Below, piece by piece: positions 14,201 to 25,347 of a DNA stretch of 64,000 nucleotides. The notes under the pieces are model-generated. The model was not told the DNA's origin and searched no databases. It saw only the letters and a program-made list of their open reading frames with translations. The first letter of the stretch is position 1; each line of letters opens with the position of its first letter. This DNA comes from Nigrospora sphaerica (lineage: Eukaryota; Ascomycota; Sordariomycetes; Amphisphaeriales; Apiosporaceae): the NCBI GenBank assembly GCA_018287875.1, contig JAGVVL010000001.1, forward strand, positions 6,758,001 through 6,822,000. The letters are read 5' to 3'. A program made the position numbers and the translations under genes.

Positions 14201-17200
14201 TGTGTGGGGATGGTTTGGTCTTTCCCGTCATCCCTTGTACCTGTCCCCCAATGAAACGGATATAGTTGGACCCTTTTGGCCCTTTTGTAAGTCCATGTTG
14301 AGTACTTAGCCGTTGTAAATGCCATCGGACAGCACTTACATCTTTGGTTAGACCTGGGGCTTGCTTTCGAAACTGTTTCTTGTCTTGAGTAAAAGACGAA
14401 CTAAGATCGACCGTATTGCTGTGGCGTCCATAGTCACCGGGACTTTTGCCGGGTCCGTCGGTGGGAATTTTCACAGCAGAAATAGAAATGCAAGATGCGG
14501 CAGTCCCAGAGAAGACAGATCATAGCTCCGCGTCCGAAGAGCATTGGCACCAGAGCGATCCCACGATGTACACGGACACCCGCAAAACCGACCAGGTCGA
14601 TGGCGGCTCGTTTAGTGTGTTCGTGCGACAGCAAGAGGCGACGGTGGCCACCAGGTCTCAAGCCACACGTAGCCAACGCGCTTGGCCCTGGCTCCATGGA
14701 GATTTGTCGGGAATTTCCTGCAGATGGACTGGAAACCCTGCCGATGCCCGTCGTGTCTTGGGCCGTGCCTGGCCCCTGCTCCATACAGCATGCCATGCCG
14801 TATTAAGCAGCTGGCTGGCAATGTCGTACATAAGAGGTCTCCATGATGAGGCATGGATGTCACAAGACCGGGCTTCGACCGGGTCACTTCGCTAGCATCC
14901 AATCTCCATCCAGTCCAGTGCAGTCCAGGTCGAGGCCATTCCACACAAATATTCCGGGATTGCCGTGCCCGATGGGTTGAACGGTATGCGGTATCTGAGG
15001 GCGGAATTCCACTCGGGTATACCCTCTCGTCGCCAAGCGAATATTGTGGTTTCTATTAACTTTTACTCGATGAACTTACTGTTGCCGGCCTATAGCATAG
15101 GGGCTCAGCCCAAGCCAAAGGCAACCATGCTTCTTTGTTAGATGTACGAGTTTGGGTCCCCCTCGCCACTTGTGAATAATGAGCTGGGAAGGCTAGGCTT
15201 GTCCGGTGCTGCGGCTGGGCACCAGACTGACACGTGGGGCGGCGGTAAGAATCAGACGGTCTGGATAGACAAAAGGCTACCCGTCTTATTAGCTCCAACC
15301 GAAAAGACGGAAATGCCAATTCCGGTCTGCAGTAAATAGCCGTTGAGATGGCGGAACGCCGAATGCTCGAGTGGGGTGGCGGCGAGCTTTTCAGCGATTT
15401 CCGTCCATTGTAGACTGGCATCTATGCCGATGCCCAGTCTGCGAGGCTACCTCACAACAGCGGAACGTCTCTTTTCCCCTCTTCGTGTGGCTGACCGGCT
15501 CGGGATATCGGTTACATGTTGCCGCTGGCGGGCCGGCAGTGAGTGAGTGGTGTGGGATTCGCGGTACTCGCGACACACACACAAACACAAGCACGCTCTC
15601 AATGACCAACCATTCCATGATATCCATGCCTCATGGTGGCCTTGTAGCCCGGTCCGTTACGTATGGGTTGCCAGACGCGGCTGGTGGGTTTGCCAGGAGA
15701 TTTGCCCCCTTACCTCTCTCCGAGACCCTGAGCTCGCCGGAGGAGAATGAGAGTGGGCTACTGATGTGCTGGGCGGCCTAGCTCGCCTAGGTCACTGGGG
15801 CAGGCCGGGGTCAGCGCAGCGGCATATACCACACTTACCCCCCGCACGGATTGCACAGCCGCAGCCCCGACAGACTCGCGGCTACTGTGCTCGGTTCCGG
15901 AGCTCGGATGACGGGCTCGGCATTGGGTTGGTACGTATGCGCAAGTGCATACTCTCAGGGGAAGTGCGGACGCATCGTGTCAGGTAGTTGGGATACGATT
16001 GGCGCCGGCAGCGAAAGGGTGGCAAGCGTGTGGAGGTTATCCGCAACTTAATTTCACGTGTCGGGATAGGCTCGGAGGCTCTAGTATAGCTCATTGTTTC
16101 TCGCGTAAACGGCGGGCCCCTGTAGGGACGGGAACCGTGGCGTTCGGGCTGCGTGAATCTGTCAGTCCGTTATAAGATTCCGATCGCGACGGCGCATTTA
16201 TTCACGCCTCGTCCCAGGAAGTCGTCTGTCCGTCCGTCTGTCCGTCCGTCCGTCCCGTCACGACTACAACCCTCTCGCGCCCCTTCATACAGGCTCGGGA
16301 GGACAAAAGAAATGACCAGGTGGCCACTTTACAATGGATTCATACATACCATGCACTGATTGCGCTTGAAGAGGCTAGCTTCGGGCTCTTCCACTGGCTG
16401 TATTGTTCGGGTATGCACGTCCGGCGCTCTACCACCGTGGACTTTTGGCTGTTGAACTGATCAACGGGGACAGGCTGCCTATGAGTCAGTGGAAAGGTAG
16501 AGATGCCGGTGGCTCGCTGGCCGCTCTTCCCTTCGGCTGTCGCGGCTTTATCACTTGCTGTATTACTGTACTATGGTCGCGTGTGTGTTGTTGCGATATC
16601 GACTTTTTTTCGGTCCCGGGACGTCTGACTTACATGGGGATTAGGCTGGATGCCCGTATTGGAGTAGCATGGTCCCGGTGGCGAGACCCACTACAGGTGT
16701 CAATGCCGACCGGCCCCAAGGGATAGATGGGTACCTAAGCCGAGTAGCGTTTATACCTGCTTCAGTACATAAGTACTTACCTACCTCATCCTGAAGTATA
16801 TTGTAGCCTCGAGAGAACTTTAGAGAGCGACTCAACTACTAATGGGCACGATACACCCAAACGCGTACAAGTAGGTGTGCGCCGAGAGTCGGGAGGGATA
16901 TGTAGATACACCCACTGGCTGCCCAAGACAACCAACTGATACTGGTGGTCCCGGCCGACCGATCGGCGGACAACCACCTGTTCTGGATTGGCTGTCTTGG
17001 AGCTTGAGCATGGTTCATCGGAGCTTGACGAGGCTGGCACTTCAGTTGCTGACTCGTCAACAGCTCCAGTGTGTCCAAGTTGGTGGCAAAACCAGACGCG
17101 CAGAGTCGTTGTCCACGGTGTATCCGGACGTGCATGTGCGCCTGCGCATTTGCTCATGCATGAAGGCGAAGGCGCCTATTGGCCATGCATGCACTTTGCT

Positions 17201-19900
17201 GAACGTATACAGGTATACACGGAAAGGTGCCGGCATCTCATGCGATTGCTTGGACTAGGATTCAACACCTCTGGGCGAGCCGAGAGGAAGGCAACGGATC
17301 ATCTGGTTCGGCACGCGACGGGCGTGGCCAGGTGGCCGGGACCCTGGAACGACATGGGGGCTTCCAAGGATGTTCCATTGTGGCCAGGCCAGTCTTGGGT
17401 ACACTCGTCTCTAACAAGAACGCCTCTCTCCGTTTCCGTGCCACGTTGAAACCAGCGAGCGAGAGCCAGACCCCCACGGCCCCTTGTGCGACTCTTGTAT
17501 GGGCTTCTGGAAAAAGCGGAGCAAAGCTTGAGAGCATTTTCCCCGAGTCCAACCAGCCCAGCAAGGCGGGAGGTGGTGATGGTGGTACGAGGGCGGTTGG
17601 TACACGACCGGTGATTATAACATCCTCATCCGCCATTTGTCATGCCCCCATGGGTGACAGCAGGTTGGTCAGTGGGATCGTATGAAATGGGTTGATGATT
17701 CCCCGCTCGCTGCCTGCGGGTTGGTGATCAGGGCGGTACCTTCGTACTGTACGGAGTATCTACAGCAATCTGTCAGAGGTTGTTCACCACCTCTTTCCCT
17801 CCATCCTCATATCCCACCCCACTTCTTTCTTGCGGGATCCATTTAGTAACAAGTCCGTACGGGTGGATCCATACCAACACTTACCTCCAGTATCCATCTC
17901 CTCGGAGCGTCGTACGAAATTAGTAAGAGAATGTATGTAGACTGTACCCTACCGAGTCGACCCGAGCACGCATTCGATAAGAAGGAAAAAAAAAGAGGAA
18001 AAAGTACCTCTTGATTCAATGCCGCGGCCATGGTTCCAAACCGTTGGTGGGTGGCAATATATCCTCTTTCTCTCCGTCTGCTCCGGCCCCCCCGCCTGAC
18101 TAGCCTCCTTGCAGGGGTTGGTTCTCTCTCCCACTGTCTCGCCGGCTCACTACCTGCCAACTTCCCGGGCGCTTTCTTCCTTTTTGTCTGCTACATTGCC
18201 TTTCAGGCTGGTGCTTGTGTCTCGGACGGCATCGGTCACGACGAAAAAGCTGCCCAACCTACGTCGATGTGCCGGGATGCGTCGGCTTGGCGGCCCTGAC
18301 TTGACGCCACCGCCAGCAGGTGAAGCTCGTTGCTTAGCCGAAGCTGACCATCGACATCATCATTGCCCACAACCAACGCGGTCCGCTGCACGAGCAGGGA
18401 TCGGCAAGCGCCAAATGTGGAGATGGGAAATCGCCGTCTTTCCTATTTTAAACGCCCTGGGCAACGCAGAAATCCCATCAGGCGGCACAATCCGATTTCT
18501 GTGCCGCCTCTCGTCATTCTTAGTTAATCGAGCTACTGTGACACGCGCGCTCCCACCGTCAGTTTCGCCCATCCCTTCCTGCTTGGGCCCTCTACTCAAA
18601 AACCCTGCCCTCCTACCCTCGACCTGTGGCTCGTCCACCTCCGCCCGATGTCGTCAATAATCGCGTATGAAGCGATCTGACCTCGTGGGCTTGGCCTTGG
18701 CTCGGTCCCTGGTCCCCAGCATTCCTTCCACTGGCAGTTGGGGGAAACCCAGCTCTTGGGGTTCCCGGCCCGGCAGGCAGGGCATGCTGTACGCAGCAGT
18801 CGTGTCGTCGTCGCGTATCTCTACCTACACATTTGCACACTGCACACGGCACACGTACCCTTTTAATGCCCAACCGCCGGACGCCTTGGATGCGATGCGA
18901 TCCCCGTGCGTCCGCCTCTGTTGGAGGCACTAATGACCTGGACGGGCAGCCAGGCAGCCACCAGCCGGACGGTGGCGGCACGACAGCGCGTAGAGTTTCG
19001 GCGGACTGAACGTCCCGTGCAAAGCTGGACCCGTGGGCGAAGGGGCAGAGGGCAGGATGCAGCCAGCATCCAGCAGCAAGCAGCATGGGCCGGATACCAT
19101 CCCATCTACCCGTAGGCGAATGGAGCTCCTGAAATGGAAGGCAACTCGCCTGCAGGGCGCGCAAGCGGCCGCGCCGTACGTAATGCCGCTGTATTGGACG
19201 GTACTGCTCCGCCTAGAACGGTCGGTTGGGCCCAATGCTCAGCCCGTCGAACGTCTGATGTCCGGCCACCGTTTTGCCCCTGGACGGTGGTCGGGTCCAG
19301 AACGATTGTGGCTAAGTACCTCTTTCTTTCTTTCTTGGCCTTCTTTTTTCCTTCTGCTCGCACTGGTCGGGGCCGGGGGTACGGAGTACAGTCTACGAAT
19401 AACCCAGCCCGTCGAGCTGCCGAGCGGTTTACTCAGGCGCCGCCACCCTCCGGGCCAAAGCTGGCTGAAGCCCCTGCCGGAAGCCTTGGGCGACCCAAGG
19501 GTTCGGTGGCAAACCCGCGTCTCAGCAAGCCAAGCAGACAAGCTATCCGCACAATGCCAAATCACTTCCTCGCGCCCCCATTTTTCCGTCTCGAACCACC
19601 TATCGGCTGGTCCTGCTTCCAATGGCCAGGGACGCAAGTAAAACCGTCCCCCGAGATCGTCACGCCGAGCCCTGTACCCCGGCGAGCTGGCCAGGGATGT
19701 CCCTCCTCACACCCTCGGGTGGCCTTCGCCGTCAGGTTCTCCGGCGGGACCCGTCCATGGGTTCGCCTCCAATCCATTCTATACCCTGGCCGTCCTAACC
19801 AAGTCGATGCCAAGATAGGCAAAAAAAGCTGCCAATGGCCAGTCGCCAGTCCTATGTCCGAGCCGCCTGGGACAGCGCCCATTGGCCAACTGCACCCGCT
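11258..19900. other. Gene-free stretch (about 8.6 kb), no supported gene
   Basis: No ORF here resembles a family I know, and none shows the C/G third-position bias of the flanking genes. Longest frames are about 100-200 codons, overlap on both strands and end in stops. The base composition is not AT-rich, so this does not look like heavily RIP-mutated DNA. Items seen are a (GA)n run near 13277-13300, G homopolymers (for example about 13110-13118), a CCGT/CTGT tetranucleotide run near 16217-16257, and the palindromic word TACGGAGTA at 17750-17758 and 19380-19388. No tRNA A/B-box pair was found by eye. It could hold non-coding RNAs, small unrecognised genes or long UTRs. Confidence 0.5.
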
Positions 19901-20783
19901 TGCCTGGTCGTCACCTTCCCTGTAGAAGTCCCCTTCACATCGAGCTCGGCCAAGCAGCAAAAGGGCAAAGATTACCGTTACACTTCTTTTCGAGCCTGCC
20001 TTGGACCCTTGCCCATCCAGTCTGACATCTGTCTTAGTCTCCAGACAGCACCTGGAGACCCTAAATCAGCCACACCACTTGCTTGTCTTGTGATAATATT
20101 GCTCTGGCGGTACGCTTTTCGTCTCGATTCATTCCCAGTTCCCCCCCGTCCCCTCTTGGCCATTGCCCCTGCTCTGTTCCTGCAGCGGCTCTTGCTATCC
20201 GCACTCAGCCTCACCCACTCGCCCAACACTGCCCGGCCTTGCCACCGCTCATCGACCGCCCCCTCCCCTCCCCAGCCAGACGAGCCAGCCAAGCTCCCTT
20301 TCGCTCTCTGCTCTCCCCTTCTGTCGCGAGTGCTAGTGGCAAGTGGACTGGGTAACTATTCTCGGAAACTACCCTACCCGAAGAGTTCGTTTGCTCACTA
20401 CTCTTCGTTCTGGAACTTGGCAGTCGCTCTCTCGCGTGCCAACCGTACCACCTTGCGCAGAGCTGCATGGTGTTCCGACTTGCCCCTCCTTCCACCGTTC
20501 GCTTACTCTGAAGCCCCGTGAACCCCGAAGTGTGAGTTCATGCCTCTGATATATTCACTTCTAACCCATCCCGCCAGGCGCAGCCACTCCATCCTAGACC
20601 ACGGATCTAATGGATGACTAGTGACCGGCCTCTTTTCCGCCGTTAGCTCCGAGGCGACAGTACCGCGGCGAGAACCACGTCATCTAAGAACCGAGCCTTG
20701 AACGGGTCACAGTGGCCCTCCTCCGGTTTCTCCCACCACTTACACCGTCGCATTGCTTGGTCCTACTACCGCAAAAACACCAG
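19901..20783 (+). promoter_or_regulatory. Pyrimidine-rich promoter/5' leader of the YTH gene, with a probable leader intron and a mini-uORF
   Basis: The plus strand becomes strongly C/T-rich toward 20100-20500, as is common just upstream of or in fungal 5' leaders. A well-formed intron lies at 20532..20577 (46 nt): GTGAGT donor, TTCTAACCC branch region and CCGCCAG acceptor. It interrupts no conserved coding frame and so would be a 5' UTR intron. After it, ATG GAT GAC TAG at 20610-20621 forms a three-codon upstream ORF. The open frame covering 19835-20521 has no family resemblance and looks like a by-product of the biased composition. Transcript extent is inference. Confidence 0.4.
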
Positions 20784-22835
20784 ATGGGAGATGCTCAGCC
20801 CCAGGACACCCTCAGCGGTGCTCCTCCCGGCACGGCAGCGGGCGAAGAACAGCATCACGGCTCTATACCCACGGGCGCGCCGGTTTTCCATCCTCAGTAT
20901 CAGCTGTCATTCGATCCCTCACAAAACGCCTTCTCATCCCAGTTTGACATGGCGCAACCTCAAAGTGCTGGTCGTCCGGGCCCTTACAACATGAGCGCCA
21001 TGGTTAACGCGCTGCCCCAGACGGGCTACCGCCATGGGGCCTCGCCTAATGGACAACGCTTCAACGGCCCGCCGGGCGTCATTCACTCGGGCATGCACCA
21101 GATGCCGCAATATGCAGGCCAGTCTGGCGTCAACCCGCTCTTGGGACAGCAGTACTACATCTCGCCTCACCCTCAAGTCCAGCCGTATTATGCCGGCCAG
21201 ATGCCTCCTACCCAGCCACAGGCGCATGTCGCTTCAAGGCATGGCATGCCATATTATCCCGCCCAGATGATGATGAATCCGGCCCAACAAATCCCTGGAG
21301 GGTACTATTACGGCCAGCCAGGCCCGTATGCCGGCCAGGGCGCCGCACTGCCGGGGCCCATGATGGGCGGCCAGCATGTGGCTGCACCGGATCCTCGCCG
21401 GGCATCTCCGGCCGGGACACTCGAACCGAATGGGCCAATGGCTTCGTATGGAGGCACCGATGGTGAGCTAGCACGCCGGAACTTGTGGTCCAATACCTGT
21501 ATCAGTGCGAGACGACTGATCTTTCATATTCAGACGGTGGCCGCAGTCGGTCGAACATTGTGCGTGGGCCACCCCGCAAGCCACGCCAAAGTGGTGAGTA
21601 CACTCTCTTCTCCTGGGCCGCCACTCAAAAAGGGTTGCTAGGCTGACAAAGACTGTAGGACACGCGATTTGGGTCGGAAATCTGCCCCCCCAAACGGATC
21701 TCATGAGCCTAGTCCAGCATGTCTGTAAGGAGGCCAGTGGGCTAGAATCGCTCTTTCTGATTTCCAAGAGCAACTGCGCGTTCGCCAATTTCTGCGACGA
21801 AAAGAGCTGCATCAAGGCGCAACAAAAGCTGCACGATTCGAAATTCCAGTCAGTACGGCTGGTCAGTCGGTTGCGAAAGAGCACGGTCGAAGGCACGGCG
21901 GGCCAGACGGCACCCACCGGACCGGCTGCGACGTCACCTCCCGCCGGTCTCCAGGCGCTCCCGAGCGAAGCGCCAAGAAGCCCTGCCGCCGATGGCGAGG
22001 AGCAGGCCAGTACGCTCGCCACCGGGCATCCTGAGGCGACAGAAACGCCTGCTGTTAATGGGACGACACAAAAAGACAAGTTCTTCGTCCTAAAAAGTCT
22101 CACTGTGGAGGATCTAGAACTGAGTATGCGCAACGGGGTCTGGGCCACCCAGTCCCATAATGAGGAAGCACTCAATCGCGCCTTTCAGGTTCGTTTACGC
22201 CTTCTCTGCGGCTCAGATTTATACTCACACGACCGGTTCAGACAGCAGACAACGTTTACCTTGTTTTCTCGGCCAACAAGTCCGGCGAATACTTTGGGTA
22301 CGCCAGGATGACATCGCCTATCAATAACGACCCAGCTGCGGCTATCGAATTTGCGCCCAAAGCACAGACGACCAACGACTTGGACCTGCCCAAGGCGATT
22401 CCCACCGAAGCTACCGAGCATTGCCCCCGCGGCAGCATCATGGACGATTCGGCAAGAGGGACGATATTCTGGGAGATCGACCGGGACGAGACGGACACAC
22501 CGGAGCCCGAGCCCGATGACACGACCAGTGCGCGTGAGGCGCAGGACGCTGAGGGAGCCACCAAGGCCTGGGGGAAACCATTCAAGCTGGAATGGTTATC
22601 TACGTCACGACTGCCTTTTTACCGAACTCGCGGTCTTCGGAACCCTTGGAACTCGAACCGAGAGGTTAAGATTGCTCGCGACGGCACAGAGCTGGAACCG
22701 TCGGTTGGCCGGCGACTAATCGGTCTGTTCAACCGAGTGCAGTCTCCCGCGCCCATGGCGATAGGCATGCGCCACGGGGCCATGCCGACGGTGCCGGGCT
22801 ACCTACCAGCTCCAATGGGGGCAGCCTATTCCTAA
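20784..22835 (+). CDS. RRM-YTH domain protein, probable m6A RNA reader
   Basis: Exons are 20784..21462, 21534..21593, 21659..22188 and 22242..22835, giving 620 aa. Introns are 71, 65 and 53 nt. All keep phase, and the third lies inside the YTH domain between NRAFQ and TADNVYLVFS. Residues 1-225 are low complexity, rich in Gln, Pro, Tyr, Gly and Met. Residues about 248-325 form an RRM (IWVGNLPP... CAFANF). Residues about 385-586 form the YTH domain: NGVWATQ with W408, KSGEYFGYARM, FKLEW with W541, then RNPWNSNREVKIARDGTELEP. The two Trp match known m6A-cage positions. About 85 mostly acidic residues are inserted between GYARM and the FKLEW strand. Family members bind N6-methyladenosine in RNA and influence its fate. 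The RRM-YTH pairing is known in filamentous fungi. Confidence 0.9.
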
Positions 22836-24410
22836 CAGCGCGGCAACACGGCGCGGCTTTGTTCTGGATACAGATGCGCCTTGTCCCTGCGGGTGGCGGA
22901 TGGTTCGGACCAACCCGGGTTCCTTGTATAGATACTTGACGAAGTGCACTGGCGGCACCCCAACGGGATGACCATGAGCCCCCTCCCCAGTGGAGGACAG
23001 CTGAATGGAACAAACAGAACTTGAAAGAGCCCGCGCCCTAGTCTTCCATTCCATGTCTGGTATACGTCATGTGCCTTTCGGGGGAAGGAAGCCTGGCCAC
23101 ATCCGCTGGGCGCATGTCGCGATGCCGTACTGAGTCGGTGCCCGCGAGTCGCATGCCCCTTGTCTGGGGCTTGGCAGCCACGCGGGCTGGAGAAGCGCCC
23201 GCCAGAGAATGACGCCATCGCATCACGACCGGTGTAGGTGATGTTCTAATACTCGCTACACTCTCGCGACAGCAAGCGCACGTCATGGCAGCCAGATGAA
23301 CAGCTGGTAGCGGAATTTCATCGGCGATATCCCGGAGGATCGAGACTGAAATGGTTCGATGTCCCTTGGCTGGACGGGCCCTTTTTCGGGGTCGACAGTG
23401 GTGGAGAAGAATCGGCTGATCCTAGCACAGGGCGTCGTCAGCATCCATTACAGCTGCAGCGAGCTTGCACTGCTGAATGGTGACGTCACAACATCGAATG
23501 CACCACATCGCATTCTGAGATTTCCATCTTGGTAAAACCCCAACATTGGCCTCCTGCCGTTGCCACCGTTGTCTCACTCCCGTAATGGGCATTCCGGGGC
23601 GCGCTGACGGAAGCGCAGCGGATGGGGCAGTGGCAGAGAGAGAGCAGCGACCGCCTGTATGTTGTGCTCGGTACTTGGAATCGACTGCGCAATTGGACGG
23701 ACGAACAGCTGGGCACTTTCAATCGTGCCACGCAATCGTGACGCGACATGCACGAAGACTGTGCATGTGCGGGCTGACGGAGAAGGATGGACGGGATAGA
23801 AGTGTCAGGGCTTTCGAGAAGCGTCGCTTGCCAAGGGGGGCGGGCAGTACCCAATCGCCAAACAGCGGAGCGGAAGATACGAGGGTGTTGGAATCCAGGA
23901 CCTACGACGTTTGGGGTCTGATGAGCGAGGGCGAAGGGATTCGGCGGCCACTGCACCGGTGCCAGGAACAAGCCTATGTGCAGAGCGTAGCAATCAAACG
24001 TCTTTGCGGAGGTCACTACGAGGGCCTTTTTGTCTTCTTCAAATTTGGTCCTGATTGTGTCAACGTTACGCGTGCAGAGTAGGCATGTAGGGGCAACGGA
24101 GTGGTCGTGCTGTGTAAGTCCGCCTGGCGCTTTGCTAGAAGGCGGTTTGAGCACGTACCACCACCGCTGGTGCCGGCTTGGCAACGGTTGCTCCCGCGCT
24201 GAAAGAGGTAAGTATCGAAGTGCCCCGTTGATTCCATTGGCTGACGAATGGCTCTGGAGACTTCCAGAAAATGCACGCTCCTTCTCGCCAATTGAGGCCA
24301 TCGCCATAGCAGCTTCCACAGTCGAACCACAACGCAGCTGTCGTTCTTGGCAGAATTATCTGCCGCCTTCCAGCGCTAAACTTACCGCCACATAGACTCT
24401 TCCAGATGAG
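22836..24410. other. Intergenic between the YTH gene and hsp30; one unsupported 277-codon minus frame
   Basis: The first few hundred bases are probably the YTH gene's 3' UTR. A minus-strand open frame spans 23486-24319 (277 codons from ATG), but its third codon positions show no C/G bias, unlike real genes nearby, and the protein has no recognisable domain. I do not call it a gene. No RNA gene or repeat was recognised. Confidence 0.45.
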
Positions 24411-24418
24411 TCGGCGTG

Positions 24419-24441
24419 GAAGTTTCTCAGCCTTTCGTGAA
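24419..24441 (+). promoter_or_regulatory. Heat-shock element, five 5-bp units
   Basis: GAA at 24419, TTC at 24424, a degenerate middle unit (AGC) at 24429, TTC at 24434 and GAA at 24439 sit exactly 5 bp apart. This is the nGAAn/nTTCn register bound by trimeric Hsf1. It lies about 36 bp upstream of a TATA box and ahead of a small heat-shock gene, which supports the call. Confidence 0.75.
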
Positions 24442-24476
24442 ACCTGAGGAAAGTAGCAAGGAGGCCATCCGAGGTG

Positions 24477-24482
24477 TATAAA
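24477..24482 (+). promoter_or_regulatory. TATA box of hsp30
   Basis: TATAAA at 24477-24482 follows the heat-shock element. Transcription would be expected to begin around 24505-24515, which puts the ATG at 24556 first in the mRNA. The start site itself is inferred. Confidence 0.7.
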
Positions 24483-24555
24483 GGAGCAAGAAACGTCAAC
24501 TTGGATCAGGCTTTTCTCTCCTCATCAGATCACAACAAAACACATCAAGCACTAC

Positions 24556-25347
24556 ATGCAATCCACTCGAACACTACCATCCCACAGTATTCTCTCACGC
24601 TCACCAATCTCCCGAAACAGTCTCAAGTCTCTTCGACGCTCATCACTTTCCAAGCCCATCAAAGCCCGCAACATCCACACCACCAGCACCATGTCTCTGT
24701 TCGGTCCCCGCTTCTACTCCACCCCCGAGCCCAACTTCTCGGGCCTCTTCCGCCTCATCGACGACTTTGACAAGTACTCGCAGCAGACGGGCCAGCCGGG
24801 CTCGCGCGCCAGCCGTCACATCCCGACCTTCACGCCCAAGTTCGACGTTAAGGAGACGGAGACGGCCTACGAGCTCCACGGCGAGCTGCCCGGCATCGAG
24901 CGCGAGAACGTCCACCTCGAGTTCACGGAGCCGCAGAGCCTGACGGTCCGCGGCAAGGTCGAGCGCAGCTACAGCGAGGGCGAGCCCCCGGTCGGCCTGC
25001 TCGAGGAGTCCAAGAACGGCGGCGCCATCGAGTCGGGCGAGAAGGGCTCGCCCAAGCCTCACCCCGTCACGGTTGAGGACGACGCCGAGGACGGCGCCGC
25101 CAAGTCCAAGGACAACAAGGACCAGCAGCAGGTGCAGATGCACAACAAGCAGCAGCAGCAGCAGCCGCAGAAGCCCGCTGCCAAGTACTGGGTGAGCGAG
25201 CGTTCCATTGGCGAGTTCTCGCGCACCTTCTCCTTCCCCACGCGCGTCGACTCGGACAACGTCAGCGCCTCGCTCAACAACGGCATCTTAACTGTCACCG
25301 TCCCCAAGGCCAAGAAGCACGAGTCGAAGCGCATCGCGGTCGCGTAA
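24556..25347 (+). CDS. hsp30: Small heat-shock protein Hsp30 (Hsp20/alpha-crystallin family)
   Basis: A single exon. The family-like start is MSLFGPRFYS at 24691 (218 aa), in a strong context with A at -3. An in-frame ATG at 24556 adds 45 residues and gives 263 aa. The alpha-crystallin domain is split by a long hydrophilic insertion, as in Neurospora Hsp30. The first half has FDVKETETAYELHGELPGIERENVHLEF and SLTVRGKVER blocks. The insertion of about 75 residues is Lys/Asp/Gln-rich with a Gln run. The second half has YWVSERSIGEFSRTFSFP, then SLNNGILTVTVPKAKK. It acts as an ATP-independent holdase under heat or other stress. Regulation is visible: a phased heat-shock element and a TATA box. The 45-residue extension is Arg/Ser-rich, lacks acidic residues and resembles a mitochondrial presequence (see findings). 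Confidence 0.93.
   Translation: MQSTRTLPSHSILSRSPISRNSLKSLRRSSLSKPIKARNIHTTSTMSLFGPRFYSTPEPNFSGLFRLIDDFDKYSQQTGQPGSRASRHIPTFTPKFDVKETETAYELHGELPGIERENVHLEFTEPQSLTVRGKVERSYSEGEPPVGLLEESKNGGAIESGEKGSPKPHPVTVEDDAEDGAAKSKDNKDQQQVQMHNKQQQQQPQKPAAKYWVSERSIGEFSRTFSFPTRVDSDNVSASLNNGILTVTVPKAKKHESKRIAVA

Noticed and set aside
19134..20521. Two plus-strand frames of 263 and 228 codons before the YTH gene
   Set aside because: They lie in pyrimidine-biased leader/promoter sequence, lack codon bias and any domain, and the second ends before a consensus leader intron.
23335..23375. tRNA-like B-box (GGTTCGATGTCC)
   Set aside because: No matching A box, anticodon stem or acceptor stem could be drawn around it.
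23486..24319. 277-codon minus-strand frame divergent from hsp30
   Set aside because: No C/G third-position bias, no domain, and overlapped by other random frames; most likely chance.
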